From Algoriphagus boritolerans DSM 17298 = JCM 18970 (GTDB lineage Bacteria; Bacteroidota; Bacteroidia; Cytophagales; Cyclobacteriaceae), in the NCBI RefSeq assembly GCF_900108085.1, contig NZ_FNVR01000032.1, positions 1 through 51,085 on the forward strand: a DNA stretch of 51,085 nt, given 5' to 3'. The stretch's first letter is position 1, and each line of letters opens with the position of its first letter. A program made the position numbers and the translations under genes. Positions 35,679 through 45,144 of this stretch are shown piece by piece. Below the pieces are notes generated by a model. That model searched no databases. It saw nothing but the letters and a program-made list of their open reading frames with translations, and had not been told where the DNA came from.

Positions 35679-37604
35679 ATGTCGAATATAGTAGATGAAC
35701 TTCAGGAAGGACTTAAACTTCTCAAATTGGAGTGGGCTGAAGACTTGGCTCAATACAAAAAGAAATTTCTGAATACCACCTTAGCCGAAAAGAAAAAAGC
35801 AGGAATTACCTGGCATCCGATCCAGCTGAAAAAAAGCAAAATTGGCATGGGTGAGCGGCTTTTGGTGGAGATTGAGCGATTTGATTCCAGCTATCCTTCC
35901 TCATTTTCCTCAGGTAAATCGGTGACTTTTTTTTCAACCCATGAGGGGTATCAAGGTTCCGAAAACCGGGTGAATGGCGTGGTCAACCAAGTAAAAAAAG
36001 ATGCAATGGTAGTCACAATTCAGGCGGATGAGCTGCCTGAATGGATGCTGGATTCCCGATTGGGCGTGGATCTGCTTTTTGATGAAAACACCTATCGGGA
36101 AATGGAACTGGCAGTCAAAAAAGTGATTGCGGGTGAAAATCCCCGACTTGTCGAGCTGCGGGATATAGCCTTGGGAGATAAGAAACCCAAATTCAATCAA
36201 CTACATCCTTTAGCGCAAGAGGGGCTAAATTTTTCACAAAACGAAGCTTGTCAAAAAATCACTGCAGCACAGGATTTTGCCATCGTCCATGGCCCTCCCG
36301 GCACTGGCAAGACTACCACGCTGATCGCTGCGATTAAGCAGGCGACGGAGCAGGGATTACGGATTTTGGTCGCTGCCCCAAGTAATGCAGCTGTTGATTT
36401 ATTGGTGGAAAAGTTGGTCGATGCCCAGGTGACCACGCTTCGACTGGGGCATCCGGCTCGCGTGGAGGAGAAAATCCTAAATCAAACGCTTGATGCCAAA
36501 ATCACTTTTCATGACAGCTACAGGGATCTGAAAAAGCTGCGGAAAGAACGTGAAGCAAACCTGAAAATCGCAAAGCAATACAAGCGAAATTATGGGTCGG
36601 AAGAGCGTGCGCAGCGGAAGTTAATGTTTCAGGAAGTTTCCAGGATAAGAGAAGCGGCCAGTCATCTTGAGGATTACATCAGGTCTGACATCTTTCAGCG
36701 GACGCAGGTTTTTGCCTGTACCCTGGTAGGTGCTGCCTCTTCCCATCTGAAGGGAATGATTTTCGATATTGTTTTTATTGATGAGGCAGCACAGGGAATG
36801 GAAGCAGCGACTTGGATTCCCATTTTGAAGGCTAAAAAGGTGGTTTTCGCAGGGGACCATTGTCAATTGCCACCGACAATCAAGTCCTACGAAGCCGCTA
36901 AAGCCGGACTTTCAGTTACCCTTTTTGAAAAAATCATCCATCGTCAACCTCAAACTGCCCAGATGCTTCAGGTACAATACCGCATGCCAAAAGATATCAT
37001 GGGTTTTTCCAATGAATGGTTTTATAAGGGGAAATTGCAGGCTGCAGAAAATACCGAATTCCATGCTTTTACAGAAGAAGAGCCGGTTTTGGAATGGATC
37101 GATACGGCAGGTTCCGGTTTTTCCGATCAGGTAAATGAGGAAAGTTTGAGCACCTTCAATCCCGAAGAAGCCAGGTTTGCCTGCACCTATTTGAATGATA
37201 CTCTAAAGCGCATCGGATTTGCGCATTTCAAACAAAAAAATTGGTCCATTGGCTTGATTGCGCCCTATTCTGCGCAAGTCAGGATGCTCAAACATTTGAT
37301 TTTCGATACGTTTGAGTTTCCTAATCTCAGGGCTTTTTCAGACTGGATGACTATTGATACGGTCGATGGCTTTCAAGGACAAGAGCGGGATTTGATGCTG
37401 ATTTCATTGACGAGGTCCAACGAAAAAGGGGAGATTGGTTTTCTTGCGGATGAGCGAAGAATGAATGTTGCCTTGACCCGGGCCAAGCGAAAATTGATCG
37501 TGATCGGTGATAGCAGTACGCTCGCCAACAATCCTTTTTTTGATTCGCTCTTGGGTTATTTTGAGGAAAAAGGGGCGTATCGAAGTGTGTATGAGTTTTT
37601 ATGA
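35679..37604 (+). CDS. SF1B DNA/RNA helicase, IGHMBP2/UPF1-like
   Basis: 641 residues from the ATG at 35679 (a TTG one codon before is also in frame). After an N-terminal OB/stalk-like region come motif I GPPGTGKTTTL (~residues 205-215), motif II DEAAQ, GDHCQLPP, QYRMP, VDGFQGQE and VALTRAKRKL. All SF1B motifs are intact. Such proteins unwind DNA or RNA 5'-3'. It stands alone, with a divergent acpH gene before it. Confidence 0.92.
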   Translation: MSNIVDELQEGLKLLKLEWAEDLAQYKKKFLNTTLAEKKKAGITWHPIQLKKSKIGMGERLLVEIERFDSSYPSSFSSGKSVTFFSTHEGYQGSENRVNGVVNQVKKDAMVVTIQADELPEWMLDSRLGVDLLFDENTYREMELAVKKVIAGENPRLVELRDIALGDKKPKFNQLHPLAQEGLNFSQNEACQKITAAQDFAIVHGPPGTGKTTTLIAAIKQATEQGLRILVAAPSNAAVDLLVEKLVDAQVTTLRLGHPARVEEKILNQTLDAKITFHDSYRDLKKLRKEREANLKIAKQYKRNYGSEERAQRKLMFQEVSRIREAASHLEDYIRSDIFQRTQVFACTLVGAASSHLKGMIFDIVFIDEAAQGMEAATWIPILKAKKVVFAGDHCQLPPTIKSYEAAKAGLSVTLFEKIIHRQPQTAQMLQVQYRMPKDIMGFSNEWFYKGKLQAAENTEFHAFTEEEPVLEWIDTAGSGFSDQVNEESLSTFNPEEARFACTYLNDTLKRIGFAHFKQKNWSIGLIAPYSAQVRMLKHLIFDTFEFPNLRAFSDWMTIDTVDGFQGQERDLMLISLTRSNEKGEIGFLADERRMNVALTRAKRKLIVIGDSSTLANNPFFDSLLGYFEEKGAYRSVYEFL

Positions 37605-37684
37605 TCAGTCGACAGACCACAGGCAACAGACCACGGCTCGTTAGATGGATTTTTGGTTGGTCAAATCAATTAGTCAGTTCAAAA
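37605..37684. other. Short intergenic with imperfect ACAGACCAC repeats
   Basis: Two copies of CAGACCAC (as GACAGACCACAGG and AACAGACCACGG) lie at 37614-37638. It resembles degenerate intergenic repeats common in these genomes. No gene or terminator is visible. Confidence 0.45.
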
Positions 37685-38839
37685 TTAGGAATCTGATTCT
37701 TCTTTTGATTTCCCAAAATCCTCAGAATTGAGCAGGGTAACCCACTTTCCCATCTTCTTTTGGATGACTTTGAAATGATGCATTTCCTCGGGAGTGATCA
37801 ATGAGATTGCCTCTCCTGCTGATCCTGCTCGACCTGTACGGCCGATTCTGTGAATGTAGTCCTTTGGTGAGCGAGGCAATTCATAATTGACTACCAGGGG
37901 CAAATATTGAATGTCAATCCCCCGAGCAGCGAGATCTGTTGCTACCAAAACTCGGGTTTTGCCTGACTTGAATCGAGCCAAAGCTTCTGTTCTTGCACCT
38001 TGGCTTTTATCCCCGTGAAAAGCCACCGCAGCGATTCCGTTCTTGGTCAGCTTGGTCGCCACATTGTCTGCCGTTCTGATGGAGGACGTGAATACCAAAA
38101 TCTGACTCAAATCTCCGGAGTTAATCAATTGCCTCAGAAATGGCCCTTTGTTTTCAGGGCTTACCCGATAGGCCCGTTGATCGATCAGGTCAGGGGTGAA
38201 ATTAGCTTCTTCCACTTGGATTCTGACCGGATCTCTGAGGAGTTTTTGGATCAAAATATCCACTTCATTGTCTGTAGTGGCAGAGAAAAGTACGTTTTGT
38301 CGACGAGCTGGGAGCAATTCCAAAATATGTTCTACCTCTTCCCTGAAACCCATGTTCAGTACTTTGTCTGCCTCATCCAATACCAAGGTGTGAATCCGGG
38401 AGATTCCAAGGGCATTTCTTCCAAGCAAGTCGATCAAGCGTCCCGGAGTGGCTATCAAAATCTCCACTCCATGCAGTTTCATCATTTGAGGATTGATCGA
38501 AACTCCTCCAAAAACTGCCATAGATTTGATTTTTCGGGGCAAAAAACGGCTGAAATTCTCTGTTACCTCTGCTACTTGTACCGCCAGTTCACGAGTGGGT
38601 ACGATCACCAAAACCGGGATAAATCGATCTTCCGGGGCTTTTTTGCTAAGTAATCGTTGCAGAATTGGTAAGATGTAAGCAGCAGTTTTACCGGATCCTG
38701 TGGGAGCTAAGCCCAAGAGATCTTTTTGGTCAAGAATCGCAGGAATAGCCTCAATCTGGATAGGATAGGGGCTTTCATAATTTGCACGTTGAACAGCCTT
38801 TAGCAGATCTGTAGACAATCCCAAGTCGGAAAAATTCAT
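37685..38839 (-). CDS. DEAD-box RNA helicase, RhlE-like
   Basis: 384 residues from the ATG at 38839 (MNFSDLGLS), the normal start for the family; the longer frame to 38920 adds unrelated residues. Motifs: Q motif SPYPIQIEAIP, GSGKT in APTGSGKTAAY, PTRELA, DEAD, SAT, and HRIGRTGRAG. ATP-dependent RNA unwinding, often in ribosome assembly or cold response. The C-terminal tail is short and lacks the arginine-rich extension of many RhlE proteins. Confidence 0.93.
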   Translation of the reverse strand: MNFSDLGLSTDLLKAVQRANYESPYPIQIEAIPAILDQKDLLGLAPTGSGKTAAYILPILQRLLSKKAPEDRFIPVLVIVPTRELAVQVAEVTENFSRFLPRKIKSMAVFGGVSINPQMMKLHGVEILIATPGRLIDLLGRNALGISRIHTLVLDEADKVLNMGFREEVEHILELLPARRQNVLFSATTDNEVDILIQKLLRDPVRIQVEEANFTPDLIDQRAYRVSPENKGPFLRQLINSGDLSQILVFTSSIRTADNVATKLTKNGIAAVAFHGDKSQGARTEALARFKSGKTRVLVATDLAARGIDIQYLPLVVNYELPRSPKDYIHRIGRTGRAGSAGEAISLITPEEMHHFKVIQKKMGKWVTLLNSEDFGKSKEESDS

Positions 38840-39814
38840 AGAAGGTATTTTTAGCAAAGTTAGGATAAGTCGGCAATAGGCTTCTGTTTTCCTATCGGGT
38901 CGGAGGAAATCTACGCTCAATTTTTATAGTTGAAATACTCATCAACAACCTCAATAACTTTTTATTTTCCAATATTTTGATTTTACCATTAAGAAATTAA
39001 GGGCATTAAGATTTGAGAAAATTAGAGTTTGAAAACTATGACCAAGGTCTTGAGCTGAGTTTCTTAATTTTCTTAATTCCCTTAATGGTTCGAAAAATCA
39101 ATTTGAGTAAGTCTCAATTAGTGCAAGTATTTCGACCTGTCTAGCCGAAAGGCAGGCTTGTGCTTAGGCTAATGCAGTCTTCAGACTGTCTGAAGTAAGA
39201 AGAGGTAATTGAAATGCAGTCTGAAGACTTCATAATGATTGGTCCAAGCCCGCTTGCATCGGGCAGGTCTGAAGTCCTGAACCATCTGAAGAAGTCCTCA
39301 AATGGCTTCTGTCTCCTTCGGATCCGAACCAAACCTTGACTTTTCAAATTGGATTCCTTCCACCTGATGATTTCATCTTGTAAATCAGCGGAATAAAAGC
39401 AAATTGGAATCGACGGTATTGGTCAATTCTAATGTTCGATTACCCAAACCCAAAATGCTTGTAAGTATATGCATCGAACTACCCTGCTAACCTGTGCGGT
39501 TGGTATGTTGCTTTGCTTTTCTTTTCCTGGAGAGAATCCGGTGCGCTTCCAGAAGCACCAGACAGTTCTGAAAGGACAGCGGAAGAGGAATTGAGAACTT
39601 TTCAAATCGAAGTTGGATTTGAAGTTCTGCTTGGAGCCTCCTATAACTCAAGACAAGTAGCTTAACCTTCCGCCGGAAGTCAGGTATCGAATAATGACTT
39701 GTAGACTCCACATTTTCATCCGACATCGGACAAGAAATATTGAACATCGAATCTTGAATTTCGAATGATGAAGTAGGTCTTACATCGGTCCTCGGACACC
39801 CGACATCGGACGTT
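38840..39814. repeat. Gene-poor intergenic region rich in repeats
   Basis: About 975 bases without a credible gene. ATTAAG-type repeats occur on both strands: CCATTAAG at ~38987 and its complement in CTTAATGG at ~39083, enclosing further copies. A 13-bp inverted repeat AGTCTTCAGACTG (39176-39188) and CAGTCTGAAGACT (39217-39229) follows. At 39720-39810 are degenerate ACATCGGAC/ATCGAAT copies. Weak open frames here look accidental. Confidence 0.6.
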
Positions 39815-41146
39815 TTACCCAATCACCAAAGTCAATACAAAAATCAATAAAATTGCTGTCAATCCGGCGATCAAAGTCCCCAAGCTATGGGACATATTTC
39901 CCTGCTTGATCGTCATTCCTGAGAGTTGGGTGACCACCCAGAAACCGCTGTCATTGGCGTGTGAGATACAAAGCGAACCAGCCCCGATAGCCAATGCTGT
40001 GAATACTTTCATCGTTTCGGAATCCAATCCCAAAGGACTGAGTATAGGCGCAATAATCGAAGCTGTCGTGATCATGGCTACTGTAGTTGAACCTTGAGCC
40101 GTCTTTAGCGCAAAGGCGATCAAAAACGGAAGAAAAATCCCCCAATTCGCATCACTCATGCTGGAAGTGACCAAGTCACCAACCCCGGAATTCTGGAGCA
40201 TTTTCCCGAAAACCGCTCCGGCTCCCGTGATCAAAATAACCGGAGCCGCCAGTAATATGGATTCACCAATCCATCCGGAGGTGGAGAGGAGTTTCACTTC
40301 AAATTTTTTGGGTAAAGTAAAAGAAAGGAGAGCTCCTATAAGTAAGGAAATCACAGGAGCACCAATGAATTGGATCACTTGAAAGAATTGGCCCTCTCCA
40401 AATGGTTTGGTAGGATAGTTAGCTATTGAGGCGAGAATAATTAAAAATAAAGGGACTAAAATTGGCGTTAAGGCAGAGGAAAATGCGGGGAGTTGTTTTT
40501 TGTCAAGGGATTTTTCATCGAGCGCCAAATTTGCTTCTAAAGGGATTTTTACCACAAACTTGTTCACAAAAAAATAAAGCGGAATCAAGGTAATCAAGGA
40601 AACAATTGCTCCCCAAAAAATCACCTGGCCTAGATCTGCTTCTAAGATTCCTGCCGTGGCAATGGGACCTGGAGTAGGAGGAACTAAGGCGTGACTTGCC
40701 ATGGCTCCAAGCGAAAGTGCCACAATCGTTGCGGCATAGGAAATTCCACTTTTTGCAGCAAGTGACTTGGCAATCGGATTCATCATGATGATCGTGCTGT
40801 CGCCAAAGACCGGGATCGATAGTATCCAGCCGCTCAACATCATGGAGAGGTTGACGAACTTTTCTCCGATCCACTTTAGAATCCGATCGGCAATGACGAT
40901 GGCCCCTCCTGTTTTTTCCAAAAAAGTCCCCATAATGACCCCCAGCAGAATCAGGAGACCTACACTTCCCATCACTCCTCCAAATCCATCGGCAATGGAT
41001 TTGACGATCAGGTCAGTTGGCATTTGCATCATTAAGCCGTAGGTAATCGCTCCAACAAAAAGTGCCAAGAATGGATGAATATCAAACTTGACGATGGCAA
41101 TCAGGATCAAGGCCAAGGCGACCAGGATAATCAGAAGTGTCAGCAT
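39815..41146 (-). CDS. GntP family permease (gluconate:H+ symporter-like)
   Basis: 443-residue integral membrane protein with ~12 helices. The segment SIPVFGDSTIIMMNPIAKSL and HALVPPTPGPIA are GntP hallmarks. Transport of gluconate or a related hydroxy acid into the cytoplasm is probable, but the neighbouring genes give no substrate. Divergent from the GH20 gene. Confidence 0.88.
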   Translation of the reverse strand: MLTLLIILVALALILIAIVKFDIHPFLALFVGAITYGLMMQMPTDLIVKSIADGFGGVMGSVGLLILLGVIMGTFLEKTGGAIVIADRILKWIGEKFVNLSMMLSGWILSIPVFGDSTIIMMNPIAKSLAAKSGISYAATIVALSLGAMASHALVPPTPGPIATAGILEADLGQVIFWGAIVSLITLIPLYFFVNKFVVKIPLEANLALDEKSLDKKQLPAFSSALTPILVPLFLIILASIANYPTKPFGEGQFFQVIQFIGAPVISLLIGALLSFTLPKKFEVKLLSTSGWIGESILLAAPVILITGAGAVFGKMLQNSGVGDLVTSSMSDANWGIFLPFLIAFALKTAQGSTTVAMITTASIIAPILSPLGLDSETMKVFTALAIGAGSLCISHANDSGFWVVTQLSGMTIKQGNMSHSLGTLIAGLTAILLIFVLTLVIG

Positions 41147-41327
41147 TTTGGGTTGGTTGTGGTTGAAATCTAATGGTTCGGACTTTGGTCCAAATTCTAG
41201 AACCTAAAAATTAGGCAAAAAGGAGGAATAACAAAGCCCGATTATGGATTTTGGTCGGATTACGGATTTTTTGAGTGGTAATAGTCAGGATTTTCCTAAT
41301 TTTTGGAAAACAATTCACCCAAATCCT

Positions 41328-43376
41328 ATGCGCTTCCGTCTTTACTCAGCTTTCGCGTTTTTGCTTTTTCTCATTTTCTCCTGTGAAAAAAAATCACAGT
41401 CCAATGCTCAATTCATAATTCTTCCTAGTCCGGTTTCTTTTGAAATTAAAGGAAGCTCAGGTTTAAAGGGTGATGAGGTGGAGCTGGTATTCCAAGAAGC
41501 GAAAAGCCATTTTACTTCACGTCAATCCCTTGCTGATTTTCAAAATGAGCTGATATCGTTTGTTTTGGTTCCTGAATTTGATGCCAATTTTGAAGGATAT
41601 GTTCTGGAAATTTCAGATCGTAAAGTAGAAATTGAGTCCTCAACTGACGCTGGGCTATGGTATGGATTGATGACTTTAGGACAGTTGCTGGAAGATGCCA
41701 AAGACCAAAATGCACCACTTCCGATTTGTACTATTTCCGACGAACCTGCGCTTGCATACCGAGCAGTCCATCTGGATGTGAAGCATCATTTGGAGAAAAA
41801 GGAGTACTACTTTGAGCTAATGGATCGCTTTGCTGCGCAAAAAATCAATGCAGTGATCGTCGAAATCGAAGACAAGCTCCAATATGAACTGCAGCCTAAA
41901 GTCGGTTCCGAGGATGCATTTTCAATCGAAGACTGGAAAGAAATCAGTGAATATGCCCTAGCCCGAAATATCCGGATCAGTCCCTTGGTTCAGGGCTTGG
42001 GACATGCTTCATTTATCCTGAAACACAAAGAGTACGAACCTTTACGTGATGATCCGGAGAGCGATTGGGCGTTCAATCCCCTGAATGAAGAAACATATCA
42101 AGTTCAGTTTGACCTCTATGAAGATGCCTTGAAGGCTTTTCCTTACGCCAATTACCTGCATGTAGGAGGTGATGAAGTACATACGACAGGCAGAAATAGC
42201 GGGAAATCGCCTCTTGAACTGCAGTTGATCTGGCTCAATCGAGTGAGTGATTATGCTGCGCAAAAGGGTCTAACACCGATCTTTTGGGATGATATGCCGC
42301 TGAAGAATGCCGGAGTCTATCGTTCCATTTATGACAGGGAATTGACCGCTTCACAAGTCGATAGTATTTGGTCTGTCAACGAACCAAATCTGAACAAGTA
42401 CATTGATATGTTTCCGAAAAACTGTGTTTACATGCGTTGGAACTATGATATGCCCGAGTCCCCGGGGAATAATCGGGCGATCAAATGGTTTACTGACAAC
42501 GACTTCAACGTGATGGGAGCCACGGCCGGACAAACCCGATGGAATCTCATGCCGCAGGATCAGAGCAATACCAACAATATCCGGGATTTTGCTTTGATTT
42601 CCATACGAAATAAGGCAGATGGACTGCTCTTGACACTCTGGGATGATGATTCTCCGCATTTTGAATTGTACCAAAGGGGCATTTCCATTTTCGCTGAATA
42701 CACTTGGGCTGGGGAGAAAAGATCAAGGAATGAACTCCATCAGGCTTATCGCCAAAGGGCTTTTGGGCCTGCCCTTGCCTCGGATGAGCATGAATTTATC
42801 AACGCCTTAGAAGGTCCGGTGGCGGATTGGAAAAATATGCTTTTGGACAAAAAAAGAGATCGAAATCGCCTGCGAAAACTCAAAAATCCGATAGAAGAAG
42901 CTTTGATTTCTCTTCCTAATCCGGATTCAGCCGGAGTGTGGACTACTAGGTATCAGGAAAAAATCGAACTTGCTAAAGCGAATTTGGTTCGGGTAGATTC
43001 CATTCTTCAGCGTATTCAGGTATCCAAAAAGCGTGCAGTTCGAAATTTTTATACACTTGACGTCTATGAGCAAGTGGCCCATGCAGTTCAATTTTCCAAT
43101 CGGGCGATTCTTACGCTGGCAGAACTCGACGAACCGAGCGGAGAGAAAAGAGCACAGGCCCAAGCCAAACTTGCTGGAATGGAAGCGGAGTGGGCTTCAA
43201 TCCAATCCAAAGTGGAGGAAGTCTATGGCAAAACCCGCCAATTGAACAAACCTGCTGATTACCTGCTGGATCAGGATCACCACGTCCATCTAGCCAATCA
43301 GGCACTGAACTTTTCCGACTGGCAGTTTTATGTGGAGGGCTTGTTTTTGGAAAAGGTGAAAAGGGAGGTGAGGTAG
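41328..43376 (+). CDS. Lipoprotein glycoside hydrolase, family 20 (beta-N-acetylhexosaminidase-like)
   Basis: 682 residues from the ATG at 41328; the preceding in-frame codons are not a signal peptide. Lipoprotein signal with LFLIFSC (Cys ~19). N-terminal GH20b domain, then the TIM barrel with the catalytic pair in HVGGDEVH (D282-E283), which activates the substrate acetamido group. A long helical C-terminal part (~500-682) is present. Likely acts at the cell surface on N-acetyl-hexosamine glycans such as chitin or peptidoglycan fragments. No SusC/SusD pair is adjacent, so it is an orphan enzyme. Confidence 0.88.
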   Translation: MRFRLYSAFAFLLFLIFSCEKKSQSNAQFIILPSPVSFEIKGSSGLKGDEVELVFQEAKSHFTSRQSLADFQNELISFVLVPEFDANFEGYVLEISDRKVEIESSTDAGLWYGLMTLGQLLEDAKDQNAPLPICTISDEPALAYRAVHLDVKHHLEKKEYYFELMDRFAAQKINAVIVEIEDKLQYELQPKVGSEDAFSIEDWKEISEYALARNIRISPLVQGLGHASFILKHKEYEPLRDDPESDWAFNPLNEETYQVQFDLYEDALKAFPYANYLHVGGDEVHTTGRNSGKSPLELQLIWLNRVSDYAAQKGLTPIFWDDMPLKNAGVYRSIYDRELTASQVDSIWSVNEPNLNKYIDMFPKNCVYMRWNYDMPESPGNNRAIKWFTDNDFNVMGATAGQTRWNLMPQDQSNTNNIRDFALISIRNKADGLLLTLWDDDSPHFELYQRGISIFAEYTWAGEKRSRNELHQAYRQRAFGPALASDEHEFINALEGPVADWKNMLLDKKRDRNRLRKLKNPIEEALISLPNPDSAGVWTTRYQEKIELAKANLVRVDSILQRIQVSKKRAVRNFYTLDVYEQVAHAVQFSNRAILTLAELDEPSGEKRAQAQAKLAGMEAEWASIQSKVEEVYGKTRQLNKPADYLLDQDHHVHLANQALNFSDWQFYVEGLFLEKVKREVR

Positions 43377-43379
43377 GTA

Positions 43380-43519
43380 CAGTTCCTCGGGATTTGCAAT
43401 CCCGAGGAACTGTTTGCGGATTTCTAATCCGTTTTATATCTGGATTCAAAGTGGTGAAGGTGGTTGATTTGGAGGATTACAAATCCTTGAGCAAGCCTTC
43501 AGGATTGCAAATCCTGAAG
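43380..43519. repeat. Cluster of four REP-like palindromes with core GGATT-N3-AATCC
   Basis: Palindromes at 43380-43412 (15-bp arms, loop TGC), 43417-43431 (CGGATT-TCT-AATCCG), 43474-43486 (GGATT-ACA-AATCC) and 43497-43519 (10-bp arms, loop GCA). All share GGATT-N3-AATCC. They lie between convergent genes and may also serve as terminators. Confidence 0.75.
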
Positions 43520-43541
43520 AACTCTAGATCCTGAAAAACGG

Positions 43542-44015
43542 TCATTCATTAAAAAAAGGCCGCATCTCCTCGTGGATCTCTTCCCGGAGGGTTTTGAGTT
43601 TGAGCGCGTATTCTTGGAGCTTCTTTTCCTGATCGGTTTTCGGTACCCAAGGCTTTACTTTTTTGGGGTTGCCATTTTCATCCACAGACACGAAAATGAT
43701 GATGCAATGGGTCTTTTTCTCAAACTTCTTCTGCTCGAAGGTTCGGGAATACACCTCGACCATGATGTGGATACTCGAGCTGCCGGTGTAGATCACCTGA
43801 GAATCAATCTTGATCACCTCGCCGATTCCGATGGGTTTGTAAAAGCGGATGCCGCCCACATAGACGGTTACACAGTAGCTTTCTGCCCAGTTTCTCGCAC
43901 AGGTGTAGGCTGCCTGATCGATCCACTTCATCACGGTGCCGCCATGGACTTTTCCCCCGAAATTAACGTCGCCAGGTTCGCTGATAAACTGAAAAGTGGT
44001 CTTGTGTGATGACAT
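43542..44015 (-). CDS. Acyl-CoA thioesterase (hot-dog fold, YciA-like)
   Basis: 157 residues. Single hot-dog domain with GDVNFGGKVHGGTVMKWIDQAAY, the N-G-x-x-H-G-G-type active-site segment of acyl-CoA hydrolases, and a charged C-terminal helix. Hydrolyses acyl-CoA to free acid and CoA; the chain preference is unknown. The C-terminal residues are encoded next to the REP-like cluster. Confidence 0.88.
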   Translation of the reverse strand: MSSHKTTFQFISEPGDVNFGGKVHGGTVMKWIDQAAYTCARNWAESYCVTVYVGGIRFYKPIGIGEVIKIDSQVIYTGSSSIHIMVEVYSRTFEQKKFEKKTHCIIIFVSVDENGNPKKVKPWVPKTDQEKKLQEYALKLKTLREEIHEEMRPFFNE

Positions 44016-44065
44016 GGCTGCAATTGTTGAATGATGGATTTTTAAATTAAGAATTAATCGTGTCT

Positions 44066-44518
44066 TTAATTTGAAATGGAATCTTTTACCACGATTTCCA
44101 TCCCTTCCGCTCCCGCATAAAAAACCAAAATTTCAGCAGATTCGTCCCCGTTGTTTTTGCCATAGTGAATCGTGTTGACCACTTCGATAATTGGGTCTCC
44201 TGCTTTCATTTCGAGAATATTTCCTTTGACGTCCACCACAGTCAGCCGACCTTTCAGCAAGACTCCGGCATTGATGACAGGATGATAGTGATGGGGAAGC
44301 TCAGAATTTGGTGGAATGGAGATTTTCACAATGGAGATTTTAGGTTTTCCAATAGGATAGTTTGGTAGGGAGTCTCCATTCCAGGATAAAAAGGACTCAG
44401 AAAGTAGCTCCGAGGTAGGAGCAGGGAGTTGTTTTTCTTTTTGGAAACAGGAGTTAAGAAGAACGGGAAGGGAAAGTAAAAGGAGAAAGCTGATAATTAA
44501 AGTAGTAAGTTTTGTCAT
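44066..44518 (-). CDS. Cupin-domain lipoprotein
   Basis: 150 residues. Lipoprotein signal with LLNSC (Cys ~23). A single cupin domain with metal ligands in PHHYHPVINAGVLLKG and a His in VNTIHYGKN. Small extracytoplasmic cupins of this kind often have no known reaction. The start overlaps the mgtC stop as ATGA, so the two are co-expressed. Confidence 0.8.
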   Translation of the reverse strand: MTKLTTLIISFLLLLSLPVLLNSCFQKEKQLPAPTSELLSESFLSWNGDSLPNYPIGKPKISIVKISIPPNSELPHHYHPVINAGVLLKGRLTVVDVKGNILEMKAGDPIIEVVNTIHYGKNNGDESAEILVFYAGAEGMEIVVKDSISN

Positions 44519-45117
44519 AGTAGAAAAAAAGCCAAAAGTGCTGTTAGAAACATCGTTCCATATCCTAGTAGAAGATTTTTGCGAAGCGCGCTGCTGCCGG
44601 CATAAATGCCAATTCCCATTTTTACCAGGGTGTTGGAAATCACTGCAATCAAAATGGCTACAGCGCCAATGCTGAGCTCCAATGACTTTCCCTTCAATTT
44701 GGAAGAGAGTATTACCACAATCAATACTGTGACCATCAAGCTGATCTCAATCAAACCCACAAAAACCATGGATCCCAATACGAAAGCCAAAAAGGAACTG
44801 AACGCCCTGTTATTCCCTCGGTCACCCTTTGAAGTGGAAAACCAATACGTAGTCGCTATCAGAAGGCTAACTCCTAGAGATAGCGCTACATAAGCCCAAG
44901 GAGAAAAAAGAAAATAGAAAAGGGCAGCGATAAAACCCAGCAATACGAAGAATACAAAAGTTTGAATTCCTGCAAATCCTTGGGTGTTTTCTTTCATAGC
45001 ATGAAATTGTCGCTCCAGCCCTATGACTGATCCAATGCCGATTGCTACCAGCAATCGGATTATAAAATCCCATTGTGATAGGGAAATGGATTGATGATCA
45101 ATCAGTAATTTTTCCAA
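44515..45117 (-). CDS. MgtC/SapB family membrane protein
   Basis: 200 residues with five or so membrane helices. The MgtC core IRLLVAIGIGSVIGLERQ is at the N-terminus; a C-terminal hydrophobic region (LLLGYGTMFLTALLAFFLL) completes it. The soluble C-terminal domain of classic MgtC is missing, as in many SapB-type members. Linked to magnesium or envelope stress in other bacteria. Coupled to the cupin gene downstream, 27 bp after the unknown gene at 45145. Confidence 0.85.
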   Translation of the reverse strand: MEKLLIDHQSISLSQWDFIIRLLVAIGIGSVIGLERQFHAMKENTQGFAGIQTFVFFVLLGFIAALFYFLFSPWAYVALSLGVSLLIATTYWFSTSKGDRGNNRAFSSFLAFVLGSMVFVGLIEISLMVTVLIVVILSSKLKGKSLELSIGAVAILIAVISNTLVKMGIGIYAGSSALRKNLLLGYGTMFLTALLAFFLL

Positions 45118-45144
45118 AGTATGGTTTTAATAAAATGCTGAATT

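Noticed and set aside
38840..39814. CRISPR-like array
   Set aside because: The repeats here are short, unequal and palindromic, without regular spacers or cas genes.
39487..39822. Open frame of 111 residues on the minus strand in the repeat-rich region
   Set aside because: It runs through degenerate ATCGAAT/ACATCGGAC-type repeats and has no recognisable domain or start signal. I treat it as accidental.
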